From NCBI RefSeq assembly GCF_001766835.1, contig NZ_LKEU01000031.1, forward strand, positions 116,405 to 180,404: DNA of 64,000 bases, written 5' to 3'. The translations under genes and the position numbers were made by a program. This DNA comes from Acetobacterium wieringae. GTDB taxonomy: Bacteria > Bacillota > Clostridia > Eubacteriales > Eubacteriaceae. Positions 44,733-53,568 of the stretch are shown piece by piece; position 1 is the first letter of the stretch; every line of letters starts with the position of its first letter. The notes beneath the pieces were generated by a model, which saw only the letters and a list, made by a program, of their open reading frames with translations, was not told the DNA's origin and made no database searches.

Positions 44733-44793
44733 AAAACCGCGGCCCCAGCTTATCGATCCGCGATCGGATCGGTGCTGGGGCCGCGGTTTTTTA
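44733..44793. terminator. Strong bidirectional terminator
   Basis: AAACCGCGGCCCCAGC and GCTGGGGCCGCGGTTT form a 16-bp stem with a loop containing a second hairpin (CGATCCGCGATCGGATCG), T-rich on both strands. Confidence 0.9.
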
Positions 44794-44841
44794 TCGTCAT
44801 TGGAAAAGATTTCTTGGCTTCTTTTGGTAAGCGCTTATTTT

Positions 44842-45975
44842 TTAGCGCTGGTAAAACGCTGTGATCCGTTCCACCACCGTCGCCAGCTGGGCTTCGGTCA
44901 GGCTGTAAAATAAGGGCAGCCGCAGCAGCCGCAGGCTTTCGCTGGTGGTAAAGCGGTCGGCGCCATGAAAGCGCCCGAATTTCTGGCCGCCGGGAGTCTC
45001 GTGGAGCGGGGTATAGTGAAAAACGGTACTGATCTGATCCTGCTTAAGCCAGGCGATCAGCTCATCCCGCTCCAACTGACTGGCGGTTTTGAGATAAAAC
45101 AGATGGCCGTTATGCTGGCAGTGCTCCGGTACCACCGGCAGCTCAATCCGGCCGGCGGCAGCCAGCGGGGTTAATTGCGCAAAATAATGTTGCCATAAGC
45201 TCAGCCGCCGGGCATTGACCATTGCGGCGGCTTCCAGCTGGGCATAAAGATGGGCGGCATTCAGTTCACTGGGTAAATAGGAGGAACCCAGATCAACCCA
45301 GGAATACTTGTCCACCCGGCCGGCCAGAAAATCATGGCGGTTGGTGCCCTTGTCGCGAATAATCGTGGCCCGCTCCATCAGGCTTTCCCGATTAATCAGC
45401 AGCGCGCCGCCTTCACCCATGGTGTAGTTTTTGGTTTCATGGAAACTGTAACAGCCCAGATCCCCGATGCTGCCGAGGGCCTTGTTTTTGTAGCTGGCCA
45501 TCAGCCCCTGGGCGGCATCCTCCACTACCAGCAGCTGATACCGTCTGGCCAGGTCCATAATCGCGTCCATCTCACAGCCGATCCCGCCGTAATGAACCGG
45601 CACAATCACCTTGGTGCGGGGGGTGATGGCCGCTTCAATCAGGGTTTCGTCGATGTTCAGGGTATCCGGGCGGATATCGACAAAAACGATGGTGGCGCCG
45701 CGCAGGGCAAAGGCATTGGCGGTGGTCACAAAGGTAAAGGCCGGCATGATGACCTCATCCCCGGGTTTGATGTCGGCCAGCAGGGCGGTCATTTCCAGGG
45801 CCGCGGTGCCGGAGCTGGTTAAAAAAGCACCGGGCACCTGGGCGTTTTGACACAACCAGTCCGAGCAGGCTTTGGTAAAGGGGCCATCCCCTCCAATCTG
45901 ATGATTCTCGGTGATCGCTTCCTGGATGTATTTGATTTCGGTGCCCAAACACAGGGGCAGATTAAATGGTATCAT
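44842..45975 (-). CDS. wecE: dTDP-4-amino-4,6-dideoxygalactose transaminase (WecE/RffA type)
   Basis: 377 residues. The start MIPFNLP is that of WecE; the ATG at 45975 is preferred over 45981 because GAGG then has correct spacing. Strong WecE-like blocks: LTSSGTAALEMTALLADIKP, PAFTFVTTANAFALRGA, VFVDIRPDTLNIDETLIE, VPVHYGGIGCEMDAI, FHETKNY with the PLP lysine, DKGTNR and LPLFYSLTEAQ. It converts a dTDP-4-keto-6-deoxyhexose to the 4-amino sugar for a surface polysaccharide. It lies 52 bp downstream of the tauB-like gene on the same strand. Other sugar genes (GT2, ATP-grasp, GT39-like) lie 8-15 kb away. Confidence 0.88.
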   Translation of the reverse strand: MIPFNLPLCLGTEIKYIQEAITENHQIGGDGPFTKACSDWLCQNAQVPGAFLTSSGTAALEMTALLADIKPGDEVIMPAFTFVTTANAFALRGATIVFVDIRPDTLNIDETLIEAAITPRTKVIVPVHYGGIGCEMDAIMDLARRYQLLVVEDAAQGLMASYKNKALGSIGDLGCYSFHETKNYTMGEGGALLINRESLMERATIIRDKGTNRHDFLAGRVDKYSWVDLGSSYLPSELNAAHLYAQLEAAAMVNARRLSLWQHYFAQLTPLAAAGRIELPVVPEHCQHNGHLFYLKTASQLERDELIAWLKQDQISTVFHYTPLHETPGGQKFGRFHGADRFTTSESLRLLRLPLFYSLTEAQLATVVERITAFYQR

Positions 45976-46027
45976 CGTCATTTCCTCGTTTATCTTAAAG
46001 CTGGTGCATCAACGCCTGTTGCGATTC

Positions 46028-46798
46028 TTAAACATCAATCAGATCGAGAATTTCTTCGCGCCGGGCCAGATAGTCGGCATCGACGTGAACCCGGCCGGTG
46101 CGTTGATCAACCCGGTCACAAAAAGCGACGCTGAATTCCCGGATAATGGTGCCGGGACTTTTGGACATCACCAGCAGCCGGGTCCCCAGGGACAGGGCCT
46201 CGTCAACATCGTGGGTGATCATAAAAATAGTGTTCTGGTCTTCTTGCCAGATTTTACGGACCAGCTGCCGCATGTGAATCCGGGTCAGCGCATCGAGGGC
46301 GCCGAAGGGTTCATCCAGCAGCAGGATCGCCGGCTCATTGGCCAGCGCCCGGGCCAGGGCAACCCGCTGTTTCATTCCCCCGGATAACTGAAAAGGCGGC
46401 TGATCGGCTACCTCCAGCAAATGTACCTGGTCCAGATAATGACTGGCAATCCGGTTGATCTCAACGGCGGGCAGACCTTTTATTTTCGGGCCAAACTCGA
46501 CATTTTTGCGGACGCTCATCCAGGGATACAGGGACGCCGACTGAAACACTACCCCCCGTTGACTGTCCGGTCCGGCAACCGGCTGGCCCTGCATTAAAAA
46601 GCTCCCGTCACTGGGCAGGGTAAACCCGGCAATGACGTTAAGCAACGTACTTTTGCCACAGCCCGAGGGCCCCAGCACGCAGATGAAATCGTGCTGATAG
46701 ATCTTCAGATCAACCCCATCCAGGGCCCGGACCGATTCATTTTCGGTGGGATAATCCACGGTTAAATTGTCAATTTCGATGATCAGCTCGTTGTTCAT
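46028..46798 (-). CDS. tauB: TauB/SsuB-like ABC transporter ATP-binding protein
   Basis: 256 residues. Walker A GPSGCGKSTLLN, Q-loop GVVFQSASLYPW, signature LSGGMKQRVALARAL, Walker B ILLLDEPFGALDALT, and H-loop ITHDVDEAL are all intact. The sequence is close to the taurine/sulfonate/nitrate importer ATPases. It energises uptake with the substrate-binding protein and permease encoded upstream on the same strand, from which it is separated by family I repeat copy D. AAGGAAGGAAG precedes the ATG. Assignment to taurine rests mainly on the partner binding protein. Confidence 0.85.
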   Translation of the reverse strand: MNNELIIEIDNLTVDYPTENESVRALDGVDLKIYQHDFICVLGPSGCGKSTLLNVIAGFTLPSDGSFLMQGQPVAGPDSQRGVVFQSASLYPWMSVRKNVEFGPKIKGLPAVEINRIASHYLDQVHLLEVADQPPFQLSGGMKQRVALARALANEPAILLLDEPFGALDALTRIHMRQLVRKIWQEDQNTIFMITHDVDEALSLGTRLLVMSKSPGTIIREFSVAFCDRVDQRTGRVHVDADYLARREEILDLIDV

Positions 46799-46857
46799 CT
46801 GCTTCCTTCCTTATTTTTAACATTATTCTAATGTCATCAGACTGTTAAAAAGACAAC

Positions 46858-46995
46858 TCAGTACCGACAATTGTTACATCATGTTGTGTGCCTCAAGGCG
46901 AACAGTTGCAGCAAAAGGCTTAGTTATTCGAATTGTTTATTGCAACTGTACGAATTGCGCGCATACAACAGATTAACAATTGGTCGGTACGGTAG
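46858..46995. repeat. Intergenic inverted-repeat element, family I, copy D
   Basis: Begins CTCAGTACCGACAATTGTTA and ends AATTGGTCGGTACGGTAG. It has a longer centre (138 bp in total) with GGCGAACAGTTGCA on one side and TGCAACTGTACGAATTG on the other. Between tauB and tauA. Confidence 0.88.
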
Positions 46996-47016
46996 TTTGT
47001 CGACAACCTCGTGTCA

Positions 47017-48060
47017 TTATTCTAGTGACATTTCGATATAGCTTGAATTGATAAAGGCGTCAAATTCTTCCTGACTGGGCGCATGATCAATGGATTTCTG
47101 ACTTTGCAGAAAATCGGCGGTATCCTTCATGATTTTGGCAAAATTCCCGGGCTGCCCGGCCGTCCCCATATAATCGGTGCTGAGCTGTTCTTCCGGCGTC
47201 AGCCAGATTGATCCGGTCATCTGCATCAGGGCGTTTTCGGTGCTGATCCCCAGTTCCGCGGCCACTGCCGCTGCGGCTTCCTGCGGATTGCTGCGATAGA
47301 GATCGCCGCCGTCACTGAGGCATTTCACAAAGCCAGCCACCAGCTCTGGGTACTGGGCCGAAAACTCTTTGCGGACCAGACAGACATTGGCGGTGACATA
47401 GCCTTTGGCGGCCATATCTGCACTGCTGACCAGAATCGTCCCATTTTGGGTCAGATCACCCAGGGTCGGCTGCCAGCTATAGGCGGCATTGATATCGCCC
47501 CGCTCCCAGGCGGCCACGATTTCGGCGGTCTGCATATCCAATAGCTGGACCTGATTTTCAATCCCCGCTTCTTTGAGATAATTCAGCAAGCTGTAATGAG
47601 CGGTACTGGCAAACGGCGTGGCAATCTTCTGACCCACCAGATCTTCCGGTTTGGTGATATTGCTGCCGTTCTTCACCGCCAGCCCCTCAATTTCGCCCAG
47701 CACCTCATGGATCCAGATCAGTTCCACATCGATCCCCCGGGACAAGGCAATAATGCCATTGGTATTACCCATGGTGGCAAAGTCGATGCTGCCCGAAGCC
47801 AGCGCCTTGTTGGCATCCACCCCGGAATCAAAGACGATAAATTCATAGGGTACCCCCAGTTCATTGAAATAGGCCTCATAGACCGCCTTGGTCTTACTGA
47901 CCATCTCATCATTGGGCACCCGCAGATAACCAATATTCACCTTCTTCGGCAAACTGCCCTGATCGCTCTGATTTTGACAGCCGCTAAACAGCGCCACCAC
48001 CGCAACCACAGCCACCAGCACCGCCAGCACCCAGACCTTTTTCTTTATTACTCTTTTCAT
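47017..48060 (-). CDS. tauA: Taurine-type ABC transporter substrate-binding lipoprotein
   Basis: 347 residues. A signal peptide with lipobox LFSGC (Cys near residue 28) makes it a membrane-anchored lipoprotein. The mature part matches TauA closely: FDSGVDANKALASGSIDF, KPEDLVGQKIATPFASTAHY, YSLLNYLKEAGI, and AAWERGDINAAYSWQP; these segments contribute the ligand pocket in taurine-binding proteins. It should deliver taurine or a similar short sulfonate to the permease. GGAGG precedes the ATG. It lies between the permease and ATPase genes, with family I repeat elements on both sides. Confidence 0.85.
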   Translation of the reverse strand: MKRVIKKKVWVLAVLVAVVAVVALFSGCQNQSDQGSLPKKVNIGYLRVPNDEMVSKTKAVYEAYFNELGVPYEFIVFDSGVDANKALASGSIDFATMGNTNGIIALSRGIDVELIWIHEVLGEIEGLAVKNGSNITKPEDLVGQKIATPFASTAHYSLLNYLKEAGIENQVQLLDMQTAEIVAAWERGDINAAYSWQPTLGDLTQNGTILVSSADMAAKGYVTANVCLVRKEFSAQYPELVAGFVKCLSDGGDLYRSNPQEAAAAVAAELGISTENALMQMTGSIWLTPEEQLSTDYMGTAGQPGNFAKIMKDTADFLQSQKSIDHAPSQEEFDAFINSSYIEMSLE

Positions 48061-48126
48061 TTCCTAACCTCCTATTGGTAGCCCTTTTACTTCAGATCAA
48101 ATAGCAAGTGTATTCTTTAACAGATA

Positions 48127-48268
48127 ACCCAGTACCGACAATTGTTACATCATGTTGTGTGCCTCAAGGCGAACAGTTGCAAACTGAAACATCTTATTTT
48201 GACAACCCTTGATGCAACTGTACGAATTGTGCGCATACAACAGATTAACAATTGGTCGGTACGGTAGT
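48127..48268. repeat. Intergenic inverted-repeat element, family I, copy E
   Basis: Begins ACCCAGTACCGACAATTG and ends ATTGGTCGGTACGGTAG. 142 bp, with the same flanks as copy D but a different inner sequence between the GTTGCA/TGCAAC arms. Between tauA and tauC. Confidence 0.88.
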
Positions 48269-48280
48269 CTGAAGCCACCC

Positions 48281-49066
48281 CTATTGGTAGCCTTTCCAGA
48301 AAACAATTTTCTTTTCCAGGGCTTTCAGTCCCTGATCAATCAGCACCCCCGAGATCCCCATGATGATGATCCCGACAAAGATGACACTGCTTTTTAAGTA
48401 CCGGGACGCATCAATGACCATCCAGCCCAGACCCGAGGTGGCGGCAATCATTTCCGCCGATACCAGGGTCGTATAAGCCACCCCCACCGCCGTCCGGATG
48501 CTGGTAAAAATATCCGGCAGACAGGCCGGAAAAACAATCTGAAAAAATAAGTCCTTGCCGCTGGCCCCCAGGGACTTGGCACTGAGCAGATACTCCACCC
48601 GGATATTGGCCACCGCCGCAACACAGGCAATGTAAATCGGCGCAAAGGCCGCCAGATACAGCAGCGTGATCTTGGACGATTCATCAATCCCCAGCCACAG
48701 AATCAATGCCACGTAATAAGCCAGTGGCGGCAGCGGCCGGTAAAACTGAACGATCGAATCCACCACCGCCCCGACCTTGCTGAAATAACCGCTGAACAGC
48801 CCCAGCGGCACCGCCGTGACAATGGCCAGCACCGAGGCGATCAACAGCCGCAGCATACTGATGCCCAGATGTTCCCAGAGACTGATGCCATTATAACCAT
48901 CTGTGACAATCGCAATAAAGGTCTGGATCACTTCCCCCGGGGATGGCACAATCAGGTGGGAAACCAGATTGAAGCGGGTAATGATAAACCAGACCAGAAA
49001 AATAAAGGCCCAGGTCAAGAGCGTCAGCATCCGATGGTTTTTGTTAAAATCCTTCTTGTTCTGCAT
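48281..49066 (-). CDS. tauC: TauC/SsuC-like ABC transporter permease
   Basis: 261 residues with six membrane helices. The conserved EAA loop reads SAKSLGASGKDLFFQIVFPA, and YRPLPPLAYYVALILWLGID and GLGWMVIDA agree with the taurine/sulfonate permeases. First gene of the tau-like group in the direction of transcription (permease, binding protein, ATPase), an order different from the tauABC order of enteric bacteria. AGGAGG precedes the ATG. It lies downstream of the CoA-disulfide-reductase/rhodanese gene with an 82-bp spacer. Confidence 0.87.
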   Translation of the reverse strand: MQNKKDFNKNHRMLTLLTWAFIFLVWFIITRFNLVSHLIVPSPGEVIQTFIAIVTDGYNGISLWEHLGISMLRLLIASVLAIVTAVPLGLFSGYFSKVGAVVDSIVQFYRPLPPLAYYVALILWLGIDESSKITLLYLAAFAPIYIACVAAVANIRVEYLLSAKSLGASGKDLFFQIVFPACLPDIFTSIRTAVGVAYTTLVSAEMIAATSGLGWMVIDASRYLKSSVIFVGIIIMGISGVLIDQGLKALEKKIVFWKGYQ

Positions 49067-49148
49067 GTTTCCTCCTGATTCCGGGCCTTTAGCCTGTTGT
49101 TTTCTGATAATTCACATACCGTTTTTCAATCGTTTAGTTGTTTCTATC

Positions 49149-50846
49149 TTAACAAAAATTATAGTCCGTTACAATAGGTCTGCGGTTCTTTGTCTGGTCG
49201 TTGAAATATTCGTAGGTACAGATCCCCAGGAAGGAACCGGATACGTTGAAGATATTGTCGTAGCCCAGCTGTCCCAGGGCCCGGGTCATATTATAGCTGC
49301 GCTGAGCGCTGCGGCAATGGATGTAAACCGGCTGGTCTTTGGGAATCTCGGTCAATCGTTGACGGAATTCACTCAGTGGAATGTTCACCGCATTGATCAG
49401 GTGGCTTTGGGCAAACTCATCGGGCTCTCGGGCATCAATGATAAAGGCATTGCTTTCCACCAAACCGCGCACGGCGGTCACCGGTACCTGCTTGAATTCG
49501 CCATTCAGAATATTCAGGGCGACCATGGCAGCGAAATTGACCGGATCCTTGGCGGTACTGAAAGCGGGAGCATAGCAGAGCTCCAGTTCTTTGAGGTCTT
49601 CCAGGGTGGCGCCCATGGAAATCATCGCGGCAACCACATCGATCCGCTTGGTGGCATTACCCTTACTGACTGCCTGGGCCCCAATGATCTTTCCAGTGGG
49701 TACTTCAAAAACCAACTTTAAAAAGAAGGGCGTGGCGTCCGGCATGATGCCGACAATATCGCCGGGAATCAGGTACACCATGTCATGGGGAATCCCGCAG
49801 CGGGTGGCGTTAGCTTCGGTTAACCCGGTGGAGGCCACGTTCATTTCAAAGATCTTGATACAGGAAGAACCAATCACCCCATTGTTCCGGGTGGGAATGC
49901 CGTAAAGGTGATCAGCGGCGGCACGAGCCTGTTTCTGGGCCGGTCCGGCCAGCGCCAGTTTGGTTTTCTTGTGGGTCAGCTGATGATAGACTTCCACGGC
50001 ATCGCCGACCGCATAGATGTTTGGCACGCTGGTCTGATAATGATGGTTAACCAGAATTGCCCCGGTTTCGCCAATTTCCAGTCCGGCTTGCTGAGCCAGG
50101 CGGGTATCCGGGGTAACTCCGATGGCCATGACGACGGCCTGGGCGGGCAGGGTTTGGCCCGATTCCAGGACCACTGAATCATCATTGATGGTGGCGATGG
50201 CATCTTCGAGAATCAACTGAACGCCATTGTCGAGCAGCTCTTTGTGGAGAATCTGAACCATGTCATAGTCCAGGGTGCACATGATCTGATCGGCTTTTTC
50301 AACCAGGGTGACGTTAAAGCCGGCCGCTGACAATTTCAGATTTTCGGCCACTTCGACACCGATAAAACCGCCGCCAACGACGACCACGTCTTTGACGCCA
50401 TTTTGCATAAACTTATTGATCTTATCAATATCTACCACATTTTTGACCGAAAAAACATGGGCTTTGTCATAACCAGAAATTTTAGGGACGATGGGATTGG
50501 CCCCCGGCGCCATAAACAGGGCATCATAGCTTTCTTCATATTCTTTCCCGGCCAGCAGGTCTTTAACCCGGACGGTTTTTTGCTCGGGATTGATCCCCAC
50601 CACTTCCTGGTTGACCCGGGCGGTAATGTTATATTGTTTTTTAAAGACATCCGGTGTCATCAACACCAGATCTTCACTATTTTCAATCATGCCACTGAGG
50701 TGATTGGGCAGACAGCAATTTGAAAAGGATACGTTTGGCCCTTTTTCAAACATGATAATTTCAGCCGCTTCATCCAGTCTTCTTGTTCGCGCCGCCACTG
50801 AAGCGCCTCCAGCAACGCCGCCGATAATGACTACTTTTTTTCCCAT
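49149..50846 (-). CDS. CoA-disulfide reductase-like flavoprotein fused to rhodanese
   Basis: 565 residues from the ATG at 50846 (GAAGGAGA upstream). FAD-binding VVIIGGVAGGASVAARTR at the N-terminus, redox Cys in SFSNCCLPNHLSG (family SFxNCGLPY; note the extra Cys and Asn), NAD-binding VVVGGGFIGVEVAENL, FAD-binding IYAVGDAVEV, dimerisation domain, and a C-terminal rhodanese domain (residues ~465-560) with active loop HCRSAQRSYN. Such fusions reduce CoA disulfide, CoA persulfide or polysulfide with NAD(P)H. It ends a sulfur operon with a YeeE transporter and a rhodanese lipoprotein. It may reduce sulfane sulfur that enters the cell. Confidence 0.87.
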   Translation of the reverse strand: MGKKVVIIGGVAGGASVAARTRRLDEAAEIIMFEKGPNVSFSNCCLPNHLSGMIENSEDLVLMTPDVFKKQYNITARVNQEVVGINPEQKTVRVKDLLAGKEYEESYDALFMAPGANPIVPKISGYDKAHVFSVKNVVDIDKINKFMQNGVKDVVVVGGGFIGVEVAENLKLSAAGFNVTLVEKADQIMCTLDYDMVQILHKELLDNGVQLILEDAIATINDDSVVLESGQTLPAQAVVMAIGVTPDTRLAQQAGLEIGETGAILVNHHYQTSVPNIYAVGDAVEVYHQLTHKKTKLALAGPAQKQARAAADHLYGIPTRNNGVIGSSCIKIFEMNVASTGLTEANATRCGIPHDMVYLIPGDIVGIMPDATPFFLKLVFEVPTGKIIGAQAVSKGNATKRIDVVAAMISMGATLEDLKELELCYAPAFSTAKDPVNFAAMVALNILNGEFKQVPVTAVRGLVESNAFIIDAREPDEFAQSHLINAVNIPLSEFRQRLTEIPKDQPVYIHCRSAQRSYNMTRALGQLGYDNIFNVSGSFLGICTYEYFNDQTKNRRPIVTDYNFC

Positions 50847-50925
50847 TTGTCTTCTCCTTCTGATTAAAATTTTTGAATTTGTCATGATGTCGTGATTGTT
50901 GTGCTCAGTTGCTCACGCAAAATTG

Positions 50926-52215
50926 TTATTTCTGATATCGGTCTGGGGGAATAATGTTGACCTTTCCGGCAAAAACTTTCAGCGCTAATATTCCGCCCAG
51001 CCACAGAGTCAGGAAGAATCCCCACCCGGACAGTGAAAAATTGGCAATCCCCGAGAACAACGCCCCGATGTTACAGCCGCCGGCCAGTCTGGCTCCAAAG
51101 CCCATTAAAAATCCGCCGATCAGATAGTAAATAACGTCTTTAACTTTAAATTTCCCGTCAAAGGCAAACCGGCCAGCCAATAAAAAGGCGATCGCGGCAC
51201 CGAGAATAATACCGATGTTGCGCAGCGAGCCGGGATCATTTAAAATGCCCCCATTGGCGGTTGCCACCGCATCAGCAAAAACCGGCGCGGTAAATTGCAC
51301 CCCAAACAGCTGCAGGAAGGCGACGCCCCAGGATACAAATGGGCCGGTTACGCCCCAGCTGTGGCCGGTGGAGATCAGAATAAAAGCAAACATCAGCGCC
51401 AGCAGAATCCCGCCGATCATAAAACTCCAGCGTTGGACAAAAAGCTTATGGAAGGTCGCATAGCTGAACAGTTTAAACGGCTCTTGATTGGGGATCGGCA
51501 ATTCCTGGTCTTCGTAGACGGTGGCTTCATAGTAGCCTTCTTTTTTACGGAAGTTTTCATATTTGCGCACCACCAGATAAAGACCGGCCAGCATCAGTAG
51601 CGAGACCACCACGGCGCCCACATAACCGAGGACATCCGGCAGATAAAGCTTGATCCCGATCTGGCCGATGGCTGAATTGTTCAGCGCATCCTGAGCCATC
51701 AAGCCCGGCAGTGAGCCCAGTACAAAGGTGGTCATCGCAATCATCGCTCGTCCGGCGCCTTCACCTAAATCACTGAGGGTTCCGGAAGCACAGCCCCCGG
51801 CCAGCATCATCCCGATGCCAAAGATAAACCCGCCCAGTAAAATAGAGATGTTTAAAAATTTAACTGAACTTAACCCCGGCACATCAGCCCCGGACATCGT
51901 GGCGGACCACTGAATCCCGGCGGCCAGAACCATGGCAAGCGCAAACATCACCAGCAGCGCCGTGCTGAGGCTGCCTTCGCCGGTGACATAGATCCGTTTG
52001 AACCCGCCGGCAAAGCCATAGCGGGAGCGGGTTAAAATATAACCCAGGGCTAAACCGGTCATCAGAAACAGGGTCAGTTTCTGATCCACATTTCCTTTGA
52101 CGACCCCAAAAACGACAACTGCAATAAATAAGGCCAGGCCGATAACCGGCTGTATTTTTTTCTTTTTAGTTATTTCATTTGTTTTTGGTAGATCGATTCG
52201 ATTAGAAATATCCAT
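50926..52215 (-). CDS. YeeE/YedE-family sulfur transporter, full-length
   Basis: 429 residues, about ten to eleven membrane helices in two related halves. Each half keeps a conserved Cys motif: LTRSRYGFAGGF and MMLAGGCASGTLSDLGEGAG in the first, ARLAGGCNIGALFSG in the second. YeeE proteins take up thiosulfate; the cysteines line the conduction path. The linker between halves is charged (residues ~220-255). It lies between a tandem-rhodanese lipoprotein and a CoA-disulfide-reductase/rhodanese gene on the same strand, which supports transport of thiosulfate or persulfide-like sulfur. AGGAGGG precedes the ATG. Confidence 0.88.
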   Translation of the reverse strand: MDISNRIDLPKTNEITKKKKIQPVIGLALFIAVVVFGVVKGNVDQKLTLFLMTGLALGYILTRSRYGFAGGFKRIYVTGEGSLSTALLVMFALAMVLAAGIQWSATMSGADVPGLSSVKFLNISILLGGFIFGIGMMLAGGCASGTLSDLGEGAGRAMIAMTTFVLGSLPGLMAQDALNNSAIGQIGIKLYLPDVLGYVGAVVVSLLMLAGLYLVVRKYENFRKKEGYYEATVYEDQELPIPNQEPFKLFSYATFHKLFVQRWSFMIGGILLALMFAFILISTGHSWGVTGPFVSWGVAFLQLFGVQFTAPVFADAVATANGGILNDPGSLRNIGIILGAAIAFLLAGRFAFDGKFKVKDVIYYLIGGFLMGFGARLAGGCNIGALFSGIANFSLSGWGFFLTLWLGGILALKVFAGKVNIIPPDRYQK

Positions 52216-52245
52216 TATTTTACCCTCCTATCAGGTCTAAATAAA

Positions 52246-52272
52246 CATGAAGTGGCAAAATGCCACTTCATG
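52246..52272 (-). terminator. Perfect hairpin between the rhodanese and YeeE genes
   Basis: CATGAAGTGGCA and TGCCACTTCATG form a perfect 12-bp stem with a three-base loop. On the minus strand GTTTATTT follows, so it may be a partial terminator or attenuator 30 bp upstream of the YeeE start. Confidence 0.55.
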
Positions 52273-52287
52273 TGAGGTTGTCAAAAA

Positions 52288-52394
52288 CCACCGTACCGAC
52301 CAATTGTTAATCTGTTGTTCGCTGCGGAATCGGACAGGCGTTGCCATGTCCGCTCCGATGCGTACAACATGATGTAACAATTGTCGGTACTAGG
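52288..52394. repeat. Intergenic inverted-repeat element, family I, copy F
   Basis: Begins CACCGTACCGACCAATTG and ends AATTGTCGGTACTAGG. Centre GGAATCGGACAGGC..CATGTCCGCTCCGATGC. Between the rhodanese and YeeE genes, same orientation as A and C. Confidence 0.9.
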
Positions 52395-52420
52395 TTATCT
52401 TTTTGAAAGTCTACCGTTAA

Positions 52421-53350
52421 TTAATTGGTTACCAGTGGGTAGCCTTTGTTTGTCCAGCCAGCGGTACCAGTGGCGGCAGTTCCGGCTCCGGAGTTAAGCG
52501 ATACCGCATCATAACCCAGTAACCGTAAGCCGGCTACTGTCTGTCCAGCGGTTTGTCCGGTGTAACAATAAACGATGATGGTTTTGTCGGTTGGCAGGGT
52601 GCCAAACTGTGTTTCCATGCCTTTACCAAAAGGTATGTTGACAGCGCCTTCAATATGGCCTTTGGCAAAATCTTCTGCTTTTCTGACGTCCAGGAAGGTG
52701 ATGGTTGCATCTTTGGCATCCAGTGCGGCTTTAGCATCGTCTTCGGTAATTTTGTAGTTGGCAAACTTAGTATCTTTCACATCGGTCAGGCCGGCATAAT
52801 AAGCAACGACGGCTTCCTGAATCGCGGGATCAATTTCTGTTTTGACGGCATCATCAAAAGCATTGGGAGTCGTTTCAATGACGGCATCCACGCCTTCTAC
52901 TTTAGAAATTCCCAGGTTCCAACCCAAGTTAACTGATTTAGTGTCGAATCCGGCGATATTCAATAACGCAACTGTCTGTCCGGCGGTTTGTCCGGTGACA
53001 CAATAAATCATGACCGGTTTATCGGCTGGAATTTTGGTCAGGTTTTCTGCCAGGTTAGGACCCCATGGCATACTCAGGGCGCCTTTGATATGGCCCTGGG
53101 CATAAGCATCGGCACTACGGATATCGATGATGGTCATCGCTTCGCCGGCTTTCACCTTGTCCACGAAAGCAACCTGATCAATCTTGTAGATGTCTTCCGG
53201 CATGCTGGCAAAATACTCATTGACGGCGGTAACAACCGGATCGGCCTCGGTCTTGCCACCTGTTTGTGCGGTGCCAGTGCTACAGGCACTGACAAATATC
53301 ATGGTGCTGAGCAATACCAATAAAACTAAAACACGACTTCTTTTTAACAT
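52421..53350 (-). CDS. Tandem-rhodanese lipoprotein
   Basis: 309 residues. Signal peptide with lipobox FVSAC (Cys ~23) predicts a surface lipoprotein. Two rhodanese domains follow (residues ~50-150 and ~195-300), with active loops CVTGQTAGQT and CYTGQTAGQT. Both catalytic cysteines are present, so both domains could carry persulfide. It would take sulfane sulfur outside the cell and pass it to the YeeE channel encoded downstream, with the flavoprotein-rhodanese inside. GGAGG precedes the ATG. A weak promoter (TTGACG ... TAAATA, spacer 17, 53407-53379 minus) lies upstream. Confidence 0.88.
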   Translation of the reverse strand: MLKRSRVLVLLVLLSTMIFVSACSTGTAQTGGKTEADPVVTAVNEYFASMPEDIYKIDQVAFVDKVKAGEAMTIIDIRSADAYAQGHIKGALSMPWGPNLAENLTKIPADKPVMIYCVTGQTAGQTVALLNIAGFDTKSVNLGWNLGISKVEGVDAVIETTPNAFDDAVKTEIDPAIQEAVVAYYAGLTDVKDTKFANYKITEDDAKAALDAKDATITFLDVRKAEDFAKGHIEGAVNIPFGKGMETQFGTLPTDKTIIVYCYTGQTAGQTVAGLRLLGYDAVSLNSGAGTAATGTAGWTNKGYPLVTN

Positions 53351-53497
53351 TTTCTTTTCCTCCAGTTCGTTAATTAATTATTTAACAACATTGTAACCGA
53401 TCGTCAAGCGTTTGAGTCCCCAGTCTTTGTAATGCAGCATTAGTGTTATTAATGGCACTTTCCCCGATGATAATTCCGTGATCCCGGCCCGGCTTTA

Positions 53498-53506
53498 TGT
53501 TATACT
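53498..53506 (+). promoter_or_regulatory. Extended -10 promoter of the GT39-like gene
   Basis: TGTTATACT (TGn plus TATACT, 53498-53506), about 60 bp upstream of the start. The -35 region is poor. Confidence 0.45.
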
Positions 53507-53568
53507 CAATAAAACGAACCCAACCGATATCCGTCACTCGGTTTGAGAATTAATTTGAGGTGGCATCG

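Noticed and set aside
34471..52394. CRISPR array from the repeated elements
   Set aside because: The copies are palindromic, hundreds to thousands of bases apart, in both orientations, and have no regular spacers.
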